Numbered from the stretch's first letter, positions 29,336 through 39,044 are shown. The stretch is 64,000 nucleotides of DNA from Acetobacter fallax (GCF_011516735.1 NZ_WOSX01000008.1:57424-121423), one strand, 5' to 3'. Translations and numbers: made by a program. The notes: generated from the sequence alone by a model not told the origin.

Positions 29336-30022
29336 ATGCAACCGGCGATCCAGCTCTGGGCGGGCCTCGGAAACCCCGAGCCTTCCATGAGCCGCCAGCG
29401 TCACAATATCGGTTTCATGGCTGTCGACGCCATCGCGCACCGCCATGGCTTCTCGCCCTGGCGGAAGCGCTTTCGCGGAGAAGTCGCCGAAGGTCGCATC
29501 GGCAGTTCGAAAATCCTGCTGCTCAAACCCATGACCTATATGAACGCCTCCGGCGATTCCATCCGCGAAGCCGCAACGTTCTACAAGATTCCTCCCGACG
29601 CCATCACCGTCTTTCACGATGAACTCGATCTCGCCCCCGGCAAGGTTCGCGTGAAAAAAGGCGGAGGCGCCGCCGGCCATAACGGCCTGCGCTCGACAAA
29701 TCGGCAACTCGGCACGCCCGATTACTGGCGCGTCCGCCTCGGCATCGACCACCCCGGCTCAAAAGAGCGCGTCCACGGCTGGGTGCTCGGTGATTTCGCC
29801 AAAGCCGACCAGCCCTGGCTCGAAGACCTCCTCGCCGCCGTGTCAGATGCCGCCCCGCTGCTCGCGGCTCAGACACCCGCGCCGTTCATGTCAAAAATCG
29901 CGCTGCTCACGGGCAGCCAGCCAGAACCACCAGAGAAGCCACAGGCTTCAAAATCAGACCCCGCAAAAACAGGCCGCCCGATCGACGGGAACAAGACCGG
30001 CCAGACAGGAGTGAAAGACTGA
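29336..30022 (+). CDS. pth: Peptidyl-tRNA hydrolase
   Basis: Releases tRNA from drop-off peptidyl-tRNA. It has 228 residues from ATG 29336. Active-site residues are visible: RHNIGF with catalytic His near 23, KPMTYMN with Asn near 71, the HDELDL Asp near 98 and GGGAAGHNGLRS with Asn near 119. A Pro/Lys-rich tail of about 35 residues extends past the usual end. The stop overlaps the ychF start by one base. Confidence 0.96.
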   Translation: MQPAIQLWAGLGNPEPSMSRQRHNIGFMAVDAIAHRHGFSPWRKRFRGEVAEGRIGSSKILLLKPMTYMNASGDSIREAATFYKIPPDAITVFHDELDLAPGKVRVKKGGGAAGHNGLRSTNRQLGTPDYWRVRLGIDHPGSKERVHGWVLGDFAKADQPWLEDLLAAVSDAAPLLAAQTPAPFMSKIALLTGSQPEPPEKPQASKSDPAKTGRPIDGNKTGQTGVKD

Positions 30023-31116
30023 TGGGCTTTAACTGCGGCATCGTCGGACTGCCCAATGTCGGCAAATCCACCCTGTTCAACGCGCTGACCGCCACCGCGT
30101 CAGCCCAGGCCGCCAATTATCCGTTTTGCACCATCGAGCCGAATGTCGGCCGCGTCGCCGTGCCCGATCCACGCCTCGGCGTCCTGGCCAAAGCCGGCAA
30201 GTCGCAGAAAATCGTGCCGACGAGCCTGGAGTTCGTCGATATCGCCGGTCTCGTGCGCGGCGCTTCACGCGGTGAAGGCCTGGGCAACCAGTTCCTCGCC
30301 AACATCCGCGAAGTGGACGCCATCATCCACGTCCTCCGCTGCTTCGAGGATGACGACATCACCCATGTCGAAGGCGGCGTCGATCCCGTGCGCGACGCCG
30401 AGATTATCGAAACCGAACTGATGCTCGCCGATCTCGACTCGCTCGAAAAACGCATCATCCCGCTGCAGAAAAAAGCCCGTGGCAACGACCGCGACGCCCA
30501 GGCACAGGTCGCGCTCATGGAGCCCCTGATCGAAGCCCTCCGCGAAGGCCGGCCAGGCCGCACCGCCGTGCCGAAAGGCGACGAAGCCGCTGCCGCCCGC
30601 CTGCAACTGATGACCACCAAGCCGGTGCTCTATGTCTGCAATGTCGAGGAAGCCGCCGCCGCAACCGGCAACGCGTTCTCAAACGCGGTGAAAGCCCGCG
30701 CTGACGCTGAAGGCGCCGCCTGCGTCGTCGTCTCCGCCGCCATCGAAGCCGAAGTCAGCCAGCTCGACGCCGCCGACGCAAAGGAATTCCTCGATGGCCT
30801 CGGTCTTGAAGACAGCGGACTCGACCGCGTCATCGCCGCCGGTTACGGCCTGCTCGGACTGCGCACCTATTTCACCGTCGGCCCGAAAGAGACCCGCGCC
30901 TGGACCATCACAGCCGGAACCAAAGCGCCGCAGGCCGCCGCCGTCATCCATAATGACTTCGAACGCGGTTTCATCGCCTGCGAAACAGTGGCGTATGACG
31001 ATTATGTGAAATACAACGGTGAGGCAGGCGCCAAAGAAGCTGGCAAAATGCGCATCGAAGGCCGTGACTACGTGGTGCAGGATGGTGATGTCCTCCTGTT
31101 CCGCTTCAACGTCTGA
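30022..31116 (+). CDS. ychF: Redox-regulated ATPase/GTPase YchF (OLA1)
   Basis: TRAFAC-class P-loop NTPase that binds ribosomes and prefers ATP. It has 364 residues with the loop GLPNVGKSTLFNAL near 8-21, the switch segment NYPFCTIEPNVGRV, the Walker B-like DIAGLVRGAS, and YVCNVEE in place of the GTPase NKxD, which is the hallmark of YchF. The TGS domain fills the C-terminus (from about 280). It is translationally coupled to pth (TGATG). Confidence 0.97.
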   Translation: MGFNCGIVGLPNVGKSTLFNALTATASAQAANYPFCTIEPNVGRVAVPDPRLGVLAKAGKSQKIVPTSLEFVDIAGLVRGASRGEGLGNQFLANIREVDAIIHVLRCFEDDDITHVEGGVDPVRDAEIIETELMLADLDSLEKRIIPLQKKARGNDRDAQAQVALMEPLIEALREGRPGRTAVPKGDEAAAARLQLMTTKPVLYVCNVEEAAAATGNAFSNAVKARADAEGAACVVVSAAIEAEVSQLDAADAKEFLDGLGLEDSGLDRVIAAGYGLLGLRTYFTVGPKETRAWTITAGTKAPQAAAVIHNDFERGFIACETVAYDDYVKYNGEAGAKEAGKMRIEGRDYVVQDGDVLLFRFNV

Positions 31117-31167
31117 CAAACGACAAAACAGTTTGAACACGAGAAGAAAAGGGCAGGGGTAACCATA

Positions 31168-32439
31168 ATGAGCGCCAGTATTCAGGCGGAAGCGACCGGA
31201 CTCAGCGCGATCGGGACGATGGCCCGCGCCGCACGGGTCGCATCCCGAACTCTGGCGCAAAGCCCGACCTCCGTCCGCGACAAAGCCCTCTGGGCCGCCG
31301 CCAGCGCCCTGCGCGAAACACGGGCCGATATCCTCGCCGCCAATGCCCGCGACCTGGAAACCTTCACCGGCACGCCCGCTTTCCGTGACCGCCTGACCCT
31401 CACGCCCGAGCGCATCGAAGCCATGGCGACCGGGCTTGAGGATATGGCCGATCTCCCCGATCCCGTCGGTCGTATCCTCGCCGAATGGTCCCGTCCCAAC
31501 GGCCTGAAAATCCGTCGCGTCGCCACTCCCGTCGGCGTCCTCGGCGTCATCTACGAAAGCCGCCCCAACGTCGGCGCGGACGCCGCCGGCCTCTGCATCA
31601 AATCGGGTAACGCCGTCATCCTGCGCGGCGGCTCCGAGAGCTTCCACAGCGCTCAGGCCATCCACGCCGCCATGGCCGCCGGCCTCCGCGCCGCCGGCCT
31701 GCCCGAAGAAGCCGTCCAGGTCGCCCCCGGCACCGACCGCAAGCACGTCGCGGACATGCTCACCGCCGCCGGTCTCATCGACCTCATCATTCCCCGCGGC
31801 GGACGCACCCTCGTCGAGCGCGTGCAGAACGAAGCCCGCGTGCCCGTCCTCGCGCATGCCGAAGGCCTCTGCCACACCTATATCCACGCCGCCGCCGAGC
31901 CGAAAATGGCCCGCAGCATCATCGCCAACGCCAAAATGCGCCGCCCCGGCATCTGCGGCGCCACCGAAACCCTGCTGATCGACGCCGCCATCGCCCCGTC
32001 ACTCCTGCCCCTCATCGTCTCAGACCTGAAAGAACTCGGCTGCGACTTCCGCGCCGATGACCGCGCCCGCGCCATCGTGCCGGGGCTGAAACCCGCGACA
32101 GCAGCGGATTTCGACACCGAATGGCTGGACGCCACCCTGTCCATCGCCATAGTCGATGGCGTGGACAGCGCTCTCGAACACATCGCCCGCTACGGCAGCG
32201 GCCACACCGAAGCCATCGTCACCTCGGACGAAGTCATCGCCACCCGCTTCCTCAACGGCACCGACAGCGCCGTGGTGATGTGGAATGCCTCCACTCAGTT
32301 CTGTGACGGCGGCGAGTTTGGCTTCGGTGCCGAAATCGGCATCGCCACCGGCCGTGTCCACGCCCGGGGCCCCATCGGCCTCGAACAGCTCACCACCTTC
32401 CGCTACGAGGTGCTCGGCAGCGGCCAGACCCGCCCCTGA
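31168..32439 (+). CDS. proA: Glutamate-5-semialdehyde dehydrogenase (gamma-glutamyl phosphate reductase)
   Basis: Second step of proline synthesis: NADPH-dependent reduction of glutamyl phosphate. 423 residues. Signatures: GVIYESRPNVGADAAGLCIK (NADP site), GGSESFHSAQAIHAAM, the IPRGGRTLVE segment, and RPGICGATETLLID with the catalytic Cys. A purine-rich GGGCAGGGG lies 13-20 bases upstream of the ATG. proB is not in the window. The gene opens the proA-nadD-rsfS-rlmH cluster. Confidence 0.96.
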   Translation: MSASIQAEATGLSAIGTMARAARVASRTLAQSPTSVRDKALWAAASALRETRADILAANARDLETFTGTPAFRDRLTLTPERIEAMATGLEDMADLPDPVGRILAEWSRPNGLKIRRVATPVGVLGVIYESRPNVGADAAGLCIKSGNAVILRGGSESFHSAQAIHAAMAAGLRAAGLPEEAVQVAPGTDRKHVADMLTAAGLIDLIIPRGGRTLVERVQNEARVPVLAHAEGLCHTYIHAAAEPKMARSIIANAKMRRPGICGATETLLIDAAIAPSLLPLIVSDLKELGCDFRADDRARAIVPGLKPATAADFDTEWLDATLSIAIVDGVDSALEHIARYGSGHTEAIVTSDEVIATRFLNGTDSAVVMWNASTQFCDGGEFGFGAEIGIATGRVHARGPIGLEQLTTFRYEVLGSGQTRP

Positions 32440-32459
32440 TCCGGTCGGCTCGCTCCGGG

Positions 32460-33140
32460 ATGTCGGATATCGTAACCGGACAGAGGCTCCCGGACTCTGC
32501 CCGAACCCGGCAGGAACCACAGGCCCCCGCACCGCACTCCGGAGACCCGCTCCCGGCCAGAGGCGACAACCGCCGCCTCCGCATCGGCCTCCTTGGCGGC
32601 TCCTTCAATCCCGCCCATCCTGGCCATATCCTGATCGCCAGCCGCGCCGCCCGCGCCCTCAGCCTCGATCAGGTCTGGCTCATGGTCTCCCCGGGAAACC
32701 CCCTCAAACCCCGCCACGGCATGGCCCCGCTCACACAGCGCCTCGCCTCCGTCAGGCGCCTCGTCAGAGGTCGAACGCTCATCCCGACCACCATCGAAAC
32801 CCGGCTCGGTACCCGCTACACCGTCGATACCATCAGAACCCTGAAAACCCGCTTTCCCAATGCCCGCTTCGTCTGGATCATGGGCGCGGATGTGTTCACA
32901 CAGCTTCCCCGCTGGCGACGCTGGAAAGATGTCATCCGGACCGTGCCGATCGCCGTCATGCCCCGTCCTGGCAGCAATGCCGCCGCTCTGCGGGGGCAGG
33001 CAGCCTCTTTTCTGAGACATTATCGCCTCCCAACCGGCAAAATCAGGCAACTTCCCGAAAAAACCCCTCCTGTGTGGGCTTTTCTTCCAGGCCCACAGAA
33101 CGGTATATCGTCAACAGCCCTGCGTAACGCGGAGCAATAA
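32460..33140 (+). CDS. nadD: Nicotinate-nucleotide adenylyltransferase with a repeat-derived N-terminal extension
   Basis: Makes deamido-NAD from nicotinate mononucleotide and ATP. The 226-residue product has the nucleotidyltransferase motif GGSFNPAHPGH at 46-56, GADVFTQLPRWRRW, and ISSTALR at 217-223. The fold begins near residue 39, so about 38 residues precede it. That DNA (32481-32545) matches the dispersed intergenic repeat, and no in-frame start exists between the repeat and GGSFNP. ATG 32460 is the only practical start, so the repeat seems to be translated. Confidence 0.93.
   Translation: MSDIVTGQRLPDSARTRQEPQAPAPHSGDPLPARGDNRRLRIGLLGGSFNPAHPGHILIASRAARALSLDQVWLMVSPGNPLKPRHGMAPLTQRLASVRRLVRGRTLIPTTIETRLGTRYTVDTIRTLKTRFPNARFVWIMGADVFTQLPRWRRWKDVIRTVPIAVMPRPGSNAAALRGQAASFLRHYRLPTGKIRQLPEKTPPVWAFLPGPQNGISSTALRNAEQ
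32481..32545. repeat. Dispersed repeat, copy 4, inside the nadD reading frame
   Basis: CCCGGACTCTGCCCGAACCC, then GGCAGGAACCACAGGCCCCC and GCACCGCACTCCGG. It has the same block order as the purely intergenic copies, but here it is read as codons of the nadD N-terminus. Confidence 0.6.
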
Positions 33141-33156
33141 ACACCAAAGCCAGATA

Positions 33157-33768
33157 GTGCGGGCGACCACCCGGACAGGAGATACGGTCATAGCCAGGAA
33201 GCCCCCCTCCGATACGGAGCCAAAACGCCGCAGCGCCAGTGCCGCGACGCCCGGCGCGACCAAACCCGCGGCGAAGGCAAAAGCCGTCGTAAAGCCTGTC
33301 GATGCCCGCCTCGCCGAAGCCGCTAAAGCTCCCGGCACGCCGCGCAAAAAAGCCGCCGCCGCCGGTCCGGCCAAAGGTGCGAAAAAACGCCCCCACGCCC
33401 CGGCGGAAGACATCGAACGCTATGTGAAACTCATCACTGGAAGTATCGATGACGATAAAGGCGAAGACATCGTCGTCATCGATCTCACGGGCCGCGCCTC
33501 CTTTGCTGATCGCATGATCGTCGCCACCGGCGTCGCCGACCGCCAGATCAGCGCCATGGCACAGCACATCGACCGCAAGCTCCGTGAAGAAGGCCTCAAA
33601 CGCATCCTCGTCGAAGGCGCCAACGGTTCCGACTGGGTGCTGATCGACGCCGGCGACATCGTCATCCACCTTTTCAAAGCTGAAGCCCGCGAGCTCTACG
33701 GCCTCGAACGCATGTGGGGCGCCGAACTCGACGAGCCGGACGAAGAAGCCTCCATCACTTCGCTCTGA
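33157..33768 (+). CDS. rsfS: Ribosomal silencing factor RsfS
   Basis: Binds L14 on the 50S subunit and blocks subunit joining in starvation. 203 residues; the RsfS fold is in the second half (about 88-195): DIVVIDLTGRASFADRMIVA, the RQISAMAQHIDRKL helix, GSDWVLIDAGDIVIHLF. The first 85 residues are Lys/Ala/Pro-rich and probably disordered. GTG 33157 is the only standard start upstream of the fold but has no ribosome binding site; AGGAG at 33177-33181 instead sits eight bases ahead of an ATA codon. Confidence 0.92.
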   Translation: MRATTRTGDTVIARKPPSDTEPKRRSASAATPGATKPAAKAKAVVKPVDARLAEAAKAPGTPRKKAAAAGPAKGAKKRPHAPAEDIERYVKLITGSIDDDKGEDIVVIDLTGRASFADRMIVATGVADRQISAMAQHIDRKLREEGLKRILVEGANGSDWVLIDAGDIVIHLFKAEARELYGLERMWGAELDEPDEEASITSL

Positions 33769-33947
33769 AAAGGGCAGGGGAGAGATTCCCACAGACGAGA
33801 CGCGGCGATCTGCGCCCTTTGCCAGACCCGGCAAAGGGCGCAGAGTCCGCCACCCCGATCGGCTGAGTTGACCAATCAGACGACTCAGATCCCGATCCCC
33901 GGCCGTCCGCGCCAGAAACGCCCGCCACACAGCCGCAGGATCGCAGG

Positions 33948-34403
33948 ATGCGCCTCATCGCCATAGGCCGCATGAAAGACGCTCACGAACGCGCCCTCAT
34001 CGACCGCTATACAAAGCGCCTCAGCCCCGCCCTCACCATCACCGAACTCCCCGACGGCAAAGGCTCGCCAGCCGAGATCAAACGCCGCGAAGGCGAAGCT
34101 CTCCTCAGCGCCCTGCCAGACCGCGCCTTCGTCGCCGCCCTCGACCTCGCCGGCAAAACCCCCACCAGCGAAACCTTCGCCACCATGCTCACCGGCTGGC
34201 TCGAACTCGCCCGTCCGCTCTGCTTCCTCATTGGCGGCGCCGAAGGCCTCGATACCCCCGTCATCGCCCGCGCCGATGTCACCCTGTCACTGGGGACATT
34301 CACCTGGCCCCACATGCTCGCCCGCATCATGCTCACCGAACAGCTCTGGCGCGCCCGCGCCATCGCCGCCGGCCACCCCTATCATCGCTCCGGCCGTCCC
34401 TGA
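33948..34403 (+). CDS. rlmH: 23S rRNA (pseudouridine(1915)-N3)-methyltransferase RlmH
   Basis: SPOUT-class methyltransferase acting on 70S ribosomes. 151 residues, the usual length. Signatures: start MRLIAIGRMKD, FVAALDLAGKTPTSETFA, the knotted SAM site LIGGAEGL, and the end ARAIAAGHPYHR. An AGGA ribosome binding site directly precedes the ATG. It is the last gene of the cluster; downstream the composition changes sharply to AT-rich. Confidence 0.96.
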   Translation: MRLIAIGRMKDAHERALIDRYTKRLSPALTITELPDGKGSPAEIKRREGEALLSALPDRAFVAALDLAGKTPTSETFATMLTGWLELARPLCFLIGGAEGLDTPVIARADVTLSLGTFTWPHMLARIMLTEQLWRARAIAAGHPYHRSGRP

Positions 34404-34911
34404 TAACTGACGTCCGAATGTTGGTTTAATATTACGGGCATCCTTGTCGGCAAGAAAGCTCCCGCTGGCTCAATTTTCCCGGCATCGGTCCCACCCGTCT
34501 GATGTCCGCGTCCTGTCCCGGACCAGTGGCGAGTCCACAGGATTTCACGATATTTGCAGATGAATGTTGGTGGTCAGCCCCTCCGGCGAGTATCCGCCAG
34601 ATGACGAAAAAATCTCTCAGTCACGCGACTTTCACCCCGGCGACGCAGGCGCAATTTTTCCCGTTACCGGAACGGGCCGGAAGGTCACGCTATGGGATGT
34701 CGGCCTGGTGACGACAAAGTAACGCCTCCACAAACAAACGGTTAGACAAGCATAATCTAAAGCGCCTATTACTTAATTGATAACATATCTTAGAGCTATA
34801 GTAACTATTCATTTTTCGCCTGAATTGCGAATAATTAATTTATTTTTCATATACATAATTATACTGATCCGGCAGATTGCTAACAGATTTTGTTAACGGG
34901 TTGCCAAAGAT
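34404..34911. other. Composition boundary: AT-rich intergenic region, one possible tiny ORF
   Basis: The left half has normal GC content. From about 34735 to 34910 the sequence becomes strongly AT-rich, a contrast with the surrounding GC-rich genes. This fits the promoter of the acyltransferase gene or the edge of acquired DNA. A 52-codon frame lies at 34564-34722 (see separate entry). Confidence 0.5.
34564..34722 (+). CDS. Possible 52-residue ORF, unknown
   Basis: From ATG 34564 the frame gives a product ending IFPVTGTGRKVTLWDVGLV plus a short tail, which reads more like a folded protein than chance sequence. There is no good ribosome binding site. It may be a remnant of a larger gene. Confidence 0.22.
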   Translation: MLVVSPSGEYPPDDEKISQSRDFHPGDAGAIFPVTGTGRKVTLWDVGLVTTK

Positions 34912-36087
34912 ATGGTGCGCTGTGATGTGGCCGGTGAGTTGCTCGGAAGCGAGCCCAGACATTACTACACGCTCGATTCGCTCCGGGGCATTGCTGCGCT
35001 GACAGTAGTCGCGAATCACATGCTCATCATGTCAGATCAGGGTAACCGCATCTGGTGGCACGGAGCACAGCCAACCGGGATTGCTGGCGTGCTCTTGTTC
35101 AGGACACCGCTGGCCGTCCTGTTTCAGGGTGTGAACGCTGTCTATCTGTTCTTTGTTCTCAGCGGCTTCGTGCTGTCCCTGCCATGGGTGCGTGGCAGAT
35201 CGCAAACTTATGCCACTTTCGTCATCCGGCGATTCTTCCGCATCTATCCGCCCTATATCGCAGCTATTATTCTGTCTTTTGGTCTGCTCGCTCTGGCAGG
35301 ACATCCGCCCGTCGGCGAAACAAGTTACTGGTATTCTCAAATCTGGTCCGGTCCCTTCGATGGCCGCTGTCTGCTGGCGATAGGCATGATGGACACACGT
35401 AATGCGTTCATGGATTTCCCGGTCTGGACTGTCAGCTGGGAGCTGGGTATCGGACTGGTTTTTCCGCTGCTCATGATGCCTGTGGCGCGTTATGGAGCGA
35501 GAGGTCTGGCCGTAAGTGCTGCCCTGGCCATCCTGATCGGCTTTGTGTTGCGCGTAACAGGTCCGGTAGCGGCCGAAGTCGGACGATCGGCCTGCGCCTA
35601 CATTCTGCTTTTCCTTATGGGAGCCGGCCTGGCCATCATTGCGGACCGGGCGCAGGGATTTTTCGCCTTGCATCGTTCGTTTGGCAGCGCCCTCGGGATC
35701 ATCGGCGTCCTTTTATTGGCCAGGACCTGGTCTGACCGCCCGCTGATAGCGTTTCTGCCTCTTGGACTCGGCTCGATGTTCCTGATTTGTGCAGCGATCA
35801 GTGAAGGGCCACTGAACCGGTTTCTGATGCTGCCTGTAGCGCGGTGGGCAGGGAAGATCTCTTTCAGCCTGTATCTGATTCATGTGCCGATCATCACGGC
35901 ATTTGTGGCGTTCGGCCGGCTGCCTTTGTTCGCGAGCATCTTCCTGGGCGCCGTTGTCAGTTTCGCCGTCGCGCCGCAGTTTCATCGTCTGATCGAGCGT
36001 CCAGGCCAGCAGGCGGGGCGGTTTCTCACAACTCGCAAAAGCAAAATGCCCGTCACAATCGAGCAAATGGCACGGAACAGGACGTAA
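34912..36087 (+). CDS. Acyltransferase 3 family membrane protein
   Basis: 391-residue integral membrane O-acyltransferase of the OafA/NodX type, which acetylates surface sugars or lipids. The N-terminal motif YYTLDSLRGIAALTVVANH includes the conserved Arg and catalytic-type His. About ten membrane segments follow, with RRFFRIYPPYIAAI after the second and a VPIITAFVAF segment near the end. Third-base use is mixed, unlike the C-ending pattern of neighbouring plus-strand genes, and the upstream DNA is AT-rich, so recent acquisition is likely. The acceptor is unknown. Confidence 0.88.
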   Translation: MVRCDVAGELLGSEPRHYYTLDSLRGIAALTVVANHMLIMSDQGNRIWWHGAQPTGIAGVLLFRTPLAVLFQGVNAVYLFFVLSGFVLSLPWVRGRSQTYATFVIRRFFRIYPPYIAAIILSFGLLALAGHPPVGETSYWYSQIWSGPFDGRCLLAIGMMDTRNAFMDFPVWTVSWELGIGLVFPLLMMPVARYGARGLAVSAALAILIGFVLRVTGPVAAEVGRSACAYILLFLMGAGLAIIADRAQGFFALHRSFGSALGIIGVLLLARTWSDRPLIAFLPLGLGSMFLICAAISEGPLNRFLMLPVARWAGKISFSLYLIHVPIITAFVAFGRLPLFASIFLGAVVSFAVAPQFHRLIERPGQQAGRFLTTRKSKMPVTIEQMARNRT

Positions 36088-36282
36088 TGACGCCCTGTGA
36101 CAGATGAACGCTGGTTGCTCAGATCGCGATCTGCTTCAGGTGTTTCTTTCCTTCAGCTGCATCCCTGCTCCGCATGATCTTCTCCGGCAAGGCCACATGT
36201 GGCCTGCCACCGAAACGTTCCCGCTCGCGGAGCAACCACCCTGTCCGCGCATTACCTGCATTTCAGACAATCCCCCGAAATC

Positions 36283-37170
36283 TCAGACAGTCGCCGATCC
36301 AAACCCGTAAAGCCGCGCCGGGTTTTCCACGAGAATATGATTGCGGATCACAACATCCGGAACCCACTCCGCCAGCAGATCAAGCAGCGTGGACGTGTCG
36401 GGCATCTCCCGCACCGCAACATGTGGCCAGTCACTCCCCCAGAGCATCCGGTCAGGCCGCGCCGCCACCAGCCGCCGCGCCAGAGGCGCTACATGACCGA
36501 TCTCCGATAAATCCGAAACCAGCCTGTAAGCGCCAGACAGTTTCACCCACCAGCCATACTCGACAGCCATCCGCTCCAGCGCATCAGCGGCCTGTGCGTC
36601 AGGATGCGGCACAACCGGCACCCGCCCCATGTGATCAACCACCACCGGACAACTCAGCCGCCCCAGATACGGCAGAACATCCAGCACTTTCGTCAGATCA
36701 ATCAGCAGCTGAATATGCCAGCCGAGATGCGCCACATGCTGCGCCAGTGCCTCAATCTGCTCCAGACCGATCCCGCCCCGAAACAGCACATTAATCCGCA
36801 CACCCCGGACACCGGCCTGATCCATCGTCGTCAGCGCATCCGCCCCGATCGTCGCCGGATCAACCACCGCCACACCACGCAGCCGTCCCCCATGCCGGGA
36901 CAGCACATCCAGCATGTATCGATTATCCGTCCCGTAAATACTCGGCTGCACAAGAACACCCCGCGTCAGCCCCAGCCCATCCAGTAACGCCAGATACGCG
37001 CTCTCCGGCGCCGGAGGCGGAGTGTAACTACGGTCGGAAACAAAAGGATATGCCGCCACATCATCGGAAATGACATGCGCATGCGTGTCACATGCTCCCA
37101 CGGGAAGCTCAAACCCGGGGCGCCTCACAACAGCATGCGGAGCAGGGCAGTCAGCCGGAAAAGATGACAT
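36283..37170 (-). CDS. Amidohydrolase family 2 (TIM-barrel, 2-pyrone-4,6-dicarboxylate lactonase-like)
   Basis: 295 residues. The metal-site motif DTHAHVIS is near 29-36, followed by the lactonase-type barrel: VLVQPSIYGTDNRYMLDVL, GVRGVRINVLFRGG, VVVDHMGRVP and, near the C-terminus, LWGSDWPH with the catalytic Asp. Relatives hydrolyse cyclic esters in aromatic or sugar-acid breakdown; the substrate here is not known. The ATG at 37170 has a GAGGAAC ribosome binding site. Neighbours give no pathway clue. Confidence 0.88.
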   Translation of the reverse strand: MSSFPADCPAPHAVVRRPGFELPVGACDTHAHVISDDVAAYPFVSDRSYTPPPAPESAYLALLDGLGLTRGVLVQPSIYGTDNRYMLDVLSRHGGRLRGVAVVDPATIGADALTTMDQAGVRGVRINVLFRGGIGLEQIEALAQHVAHLGWHIQLLIDLTKVLDVLPYLGRLSCPVVVDHMGRVPVVPHPDAQAADALERMAVEYGWWVKLSGAYRLVSDLSEIGHVAPLARRLVAARPDRMLWGSDWPHVAVREMPDTSTLLDLLAEWVPDVVIRNHILVENPARLYGFGSATV

Positions 37171-37535
37171 ACTTTCAGTTCCTCAGGAGAAAACCGGTTT
37201 TCCTCGTGTCCGGGCAGGAACCATGAGCGCCACGACCGGAAACCGTCAACTGAAAGCTGAAAAGCAATGATAACAAAACAGTAATTTCGATCTCGTTCCA
37301 ATCTGATTGCCGTGCCCGGTCTTCGGTGAACCAGCTCCGGTCATAGTGATCAGACCCTTCCTCCCCGACATCTTGAACCCGCGTGCTGTCTATGAAAAGA
37401 TACCGCCAGCAGGATCGGTACCAGCCGGAACGGCATAAAAAATAACAAAACCGTAAGACCTGTCTCAGCTAAACCTGACCATCGAACACACGTTCACCGA
37501 TCGCCTCAACAAACCTCTCAGCAGGAATAAAAATA
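37171..37535. other. Divergent promoter region between the amidohydrolase and aldehyde dehydrogenase genes
   Basis: 365 bases with no credible reading frame. It must carry promoters in both directions. No strong palindrome or known regulator site was recognised. Confidence 0.4.
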
Positions 37536-39044
37536 ATGGCGTCCACGATCACTCAGGAACCCCCGTTCAAACCCCGCTACGGAAACTATATCGGCGGTGA
37601 ATGGACAGCCCCCGTAAAGGGCCAGTACATGAAAAACCCGTCCCCTATCGACGGGCGAACTCTTTGCGAAGTGGCACGCTCCTCCCCGGAAGATATCGAA
37701 CTCGCCCTCGACGCCGCTCACAAGGCCTTCAAAAGCTGGGCGCATACCTCCGTCGAAGCCCGCTCGAACATCCTTCTCAAAGCAGCCGACCGCATGGAGG
37801 CAAATCTCGACCTCCTGGCCCGCGCCGAAACCTGGGATAACGGCAAGCCTGTCCGCGAAACCCTGAACGCGGACATCCCTCTGGCCATCGACCATTTCCG
37901 CTATTTCGCCGGATGCCTCCGTGCCCAGGAAGGCGCGCTCAGCGAAATCACCGACAGCACCATCGCCTACCACTTCCACGAACCACTCGGCGTCGTCGGC
38001 CAGATCATCCCGTGGAACTTCCCGATCCTCATGGCGTCCTGGAAACTCGCGCCAGCCCTGGCCGCCGGCAACTGCATCGTGATGAAACCCGCCGAAACCA
38101 CCCCCGCCAGCATCCTCGTGCTGATGGACATCATCGGTGACCTCTTCCCGCCCGGAACCCTCAACATCGTCAACGGCCTCGGCCGTGAAGTGGGCTCCGC
38201 GCTGGCCAGCAACACCCGTATCGCAAAAATAGCCTTCACCGGCTCCACCGCGACAGGCAAAACCATCGCCCATGCCGCTGCCGAAAACCTTATCCCCTCA
38301 ACCCTGGAACTCGGTGGCAAATCCCCCAATGTTTTCTTCGCCGACGTCATGGATCATGACGACGACTATCTCGACAAAGCCATCGAAGGGTTCGCTCTCT
38401 TCGCCCTCAACCAGGGACAGGTCTGCTCCTGTCCAAGCCGCGCCCTGATCCACGAAGACATCTACGAAGCCTTCATGGAACGTGCCCTCCCGCGCGTCAA
38501 AGCCATTCGCCAGGGAAATCCGCTCGACCTGGAAACCATGATGGGCGCACAAAACTCACAGATGCAGGAAGATAAAATCCTGGCTTATATCGACATCGGC
38601 AAAAACGAAGGCGCCGAACTCCTCACCGGCGGCGGCAAACCCGATCTCGGCGAGACCTTCAGAGAAGGATTCTATATTCAGCCCACCGTCTTCCGTGGTG
38701 ACAACCGCATGCGCATTTTCCAGGAGGAAATTTTCGGCCCGGTCCTCGCGGTCACAACCTTCAAAACCGAAGAAGAAGCCCTCACGATCGCCAACGATAC
38801 CGAATACGGCCTCGGCGCCGGCGTCTGGTCGCGCAACGCCAACACCTGCTACCGCATGGGCCGTGGCCTGGAAGCCGGTCGCGTCTGGATCAATTGCTAC
38901 CACGCCTATCCGGCCCATGCCGCTTTCGGCGGCTACAAAAAATCCGGCATAGGCCGCGAAACCCACAAAATGGTCCTGGAGCACTACCAGCAGACCAAAA
39001 ACCTTCTTGTCAGCTACAGTGAAAAGAAACTCGGCTTCTTCTGA
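37536..39044 (+). CDS. NAD(P)-dependent aldehyde dehydrogenase (AldB/ExaC type)
   Basis: 502-residue soluble aldehyde dehydrogenase that would oxidise acetaldehyde or similar aldehydes to acids. Signatures: [20 protein letters not shown] (coenzyme site), [29 protein letters not shown] with the general base Glu, and [13 protein letters not shown] with the catalytic Cys. The C-terminal [16 protein letters not shown] segment is typical of AldB. In an acetic acid bacterium it would complement the membrane-bound ethanol oxidase. The gene is monocistronic, with a GGAATAA ribosome binding segment. Confidence 0.93.
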   Translation: MASTITQEPPFKPRYGNYIGGEWTAPVKGQYMKNPSPIDGRTLCEVARSSPEDIELALDAAHKAFKSWAHTSVEARSNILLKAADRMEANLDLLARAETWDNGKPVRETLNADIPLAIDHFRYFAGCLRAQEGALSEITDSTIAYHFHEPLGVVGQIIPWNFPILMASWKLAPALAAGNCIVMKPAETTPASILVLMDIIGDLFPPGTLNIVNGLGREVGSALASNTRIAKIAFTGSTATGKTIAHAAAENLIPSTLELGGKSPNVFFADVMDHDDDYLDKAIEGFALFALNQGQVCSCPSRALIHEDIYEAFMERALPRVKAIRQGNPLDLETMMGAQNSQMQEDKILAYIDIGKNEGAELLTGGGKPDLGETFREGFYIQPTVFRGDNRMRIFQEEIFGPVLAVTTFKTEEEALTIANDTEYGLGAGVWSRNANTCYRMGRGLEAGRVWINCYHAYPAHAAFGGYKKSGIGRETHKMVLEHYQQTKNLLVSYSEKKLGFF

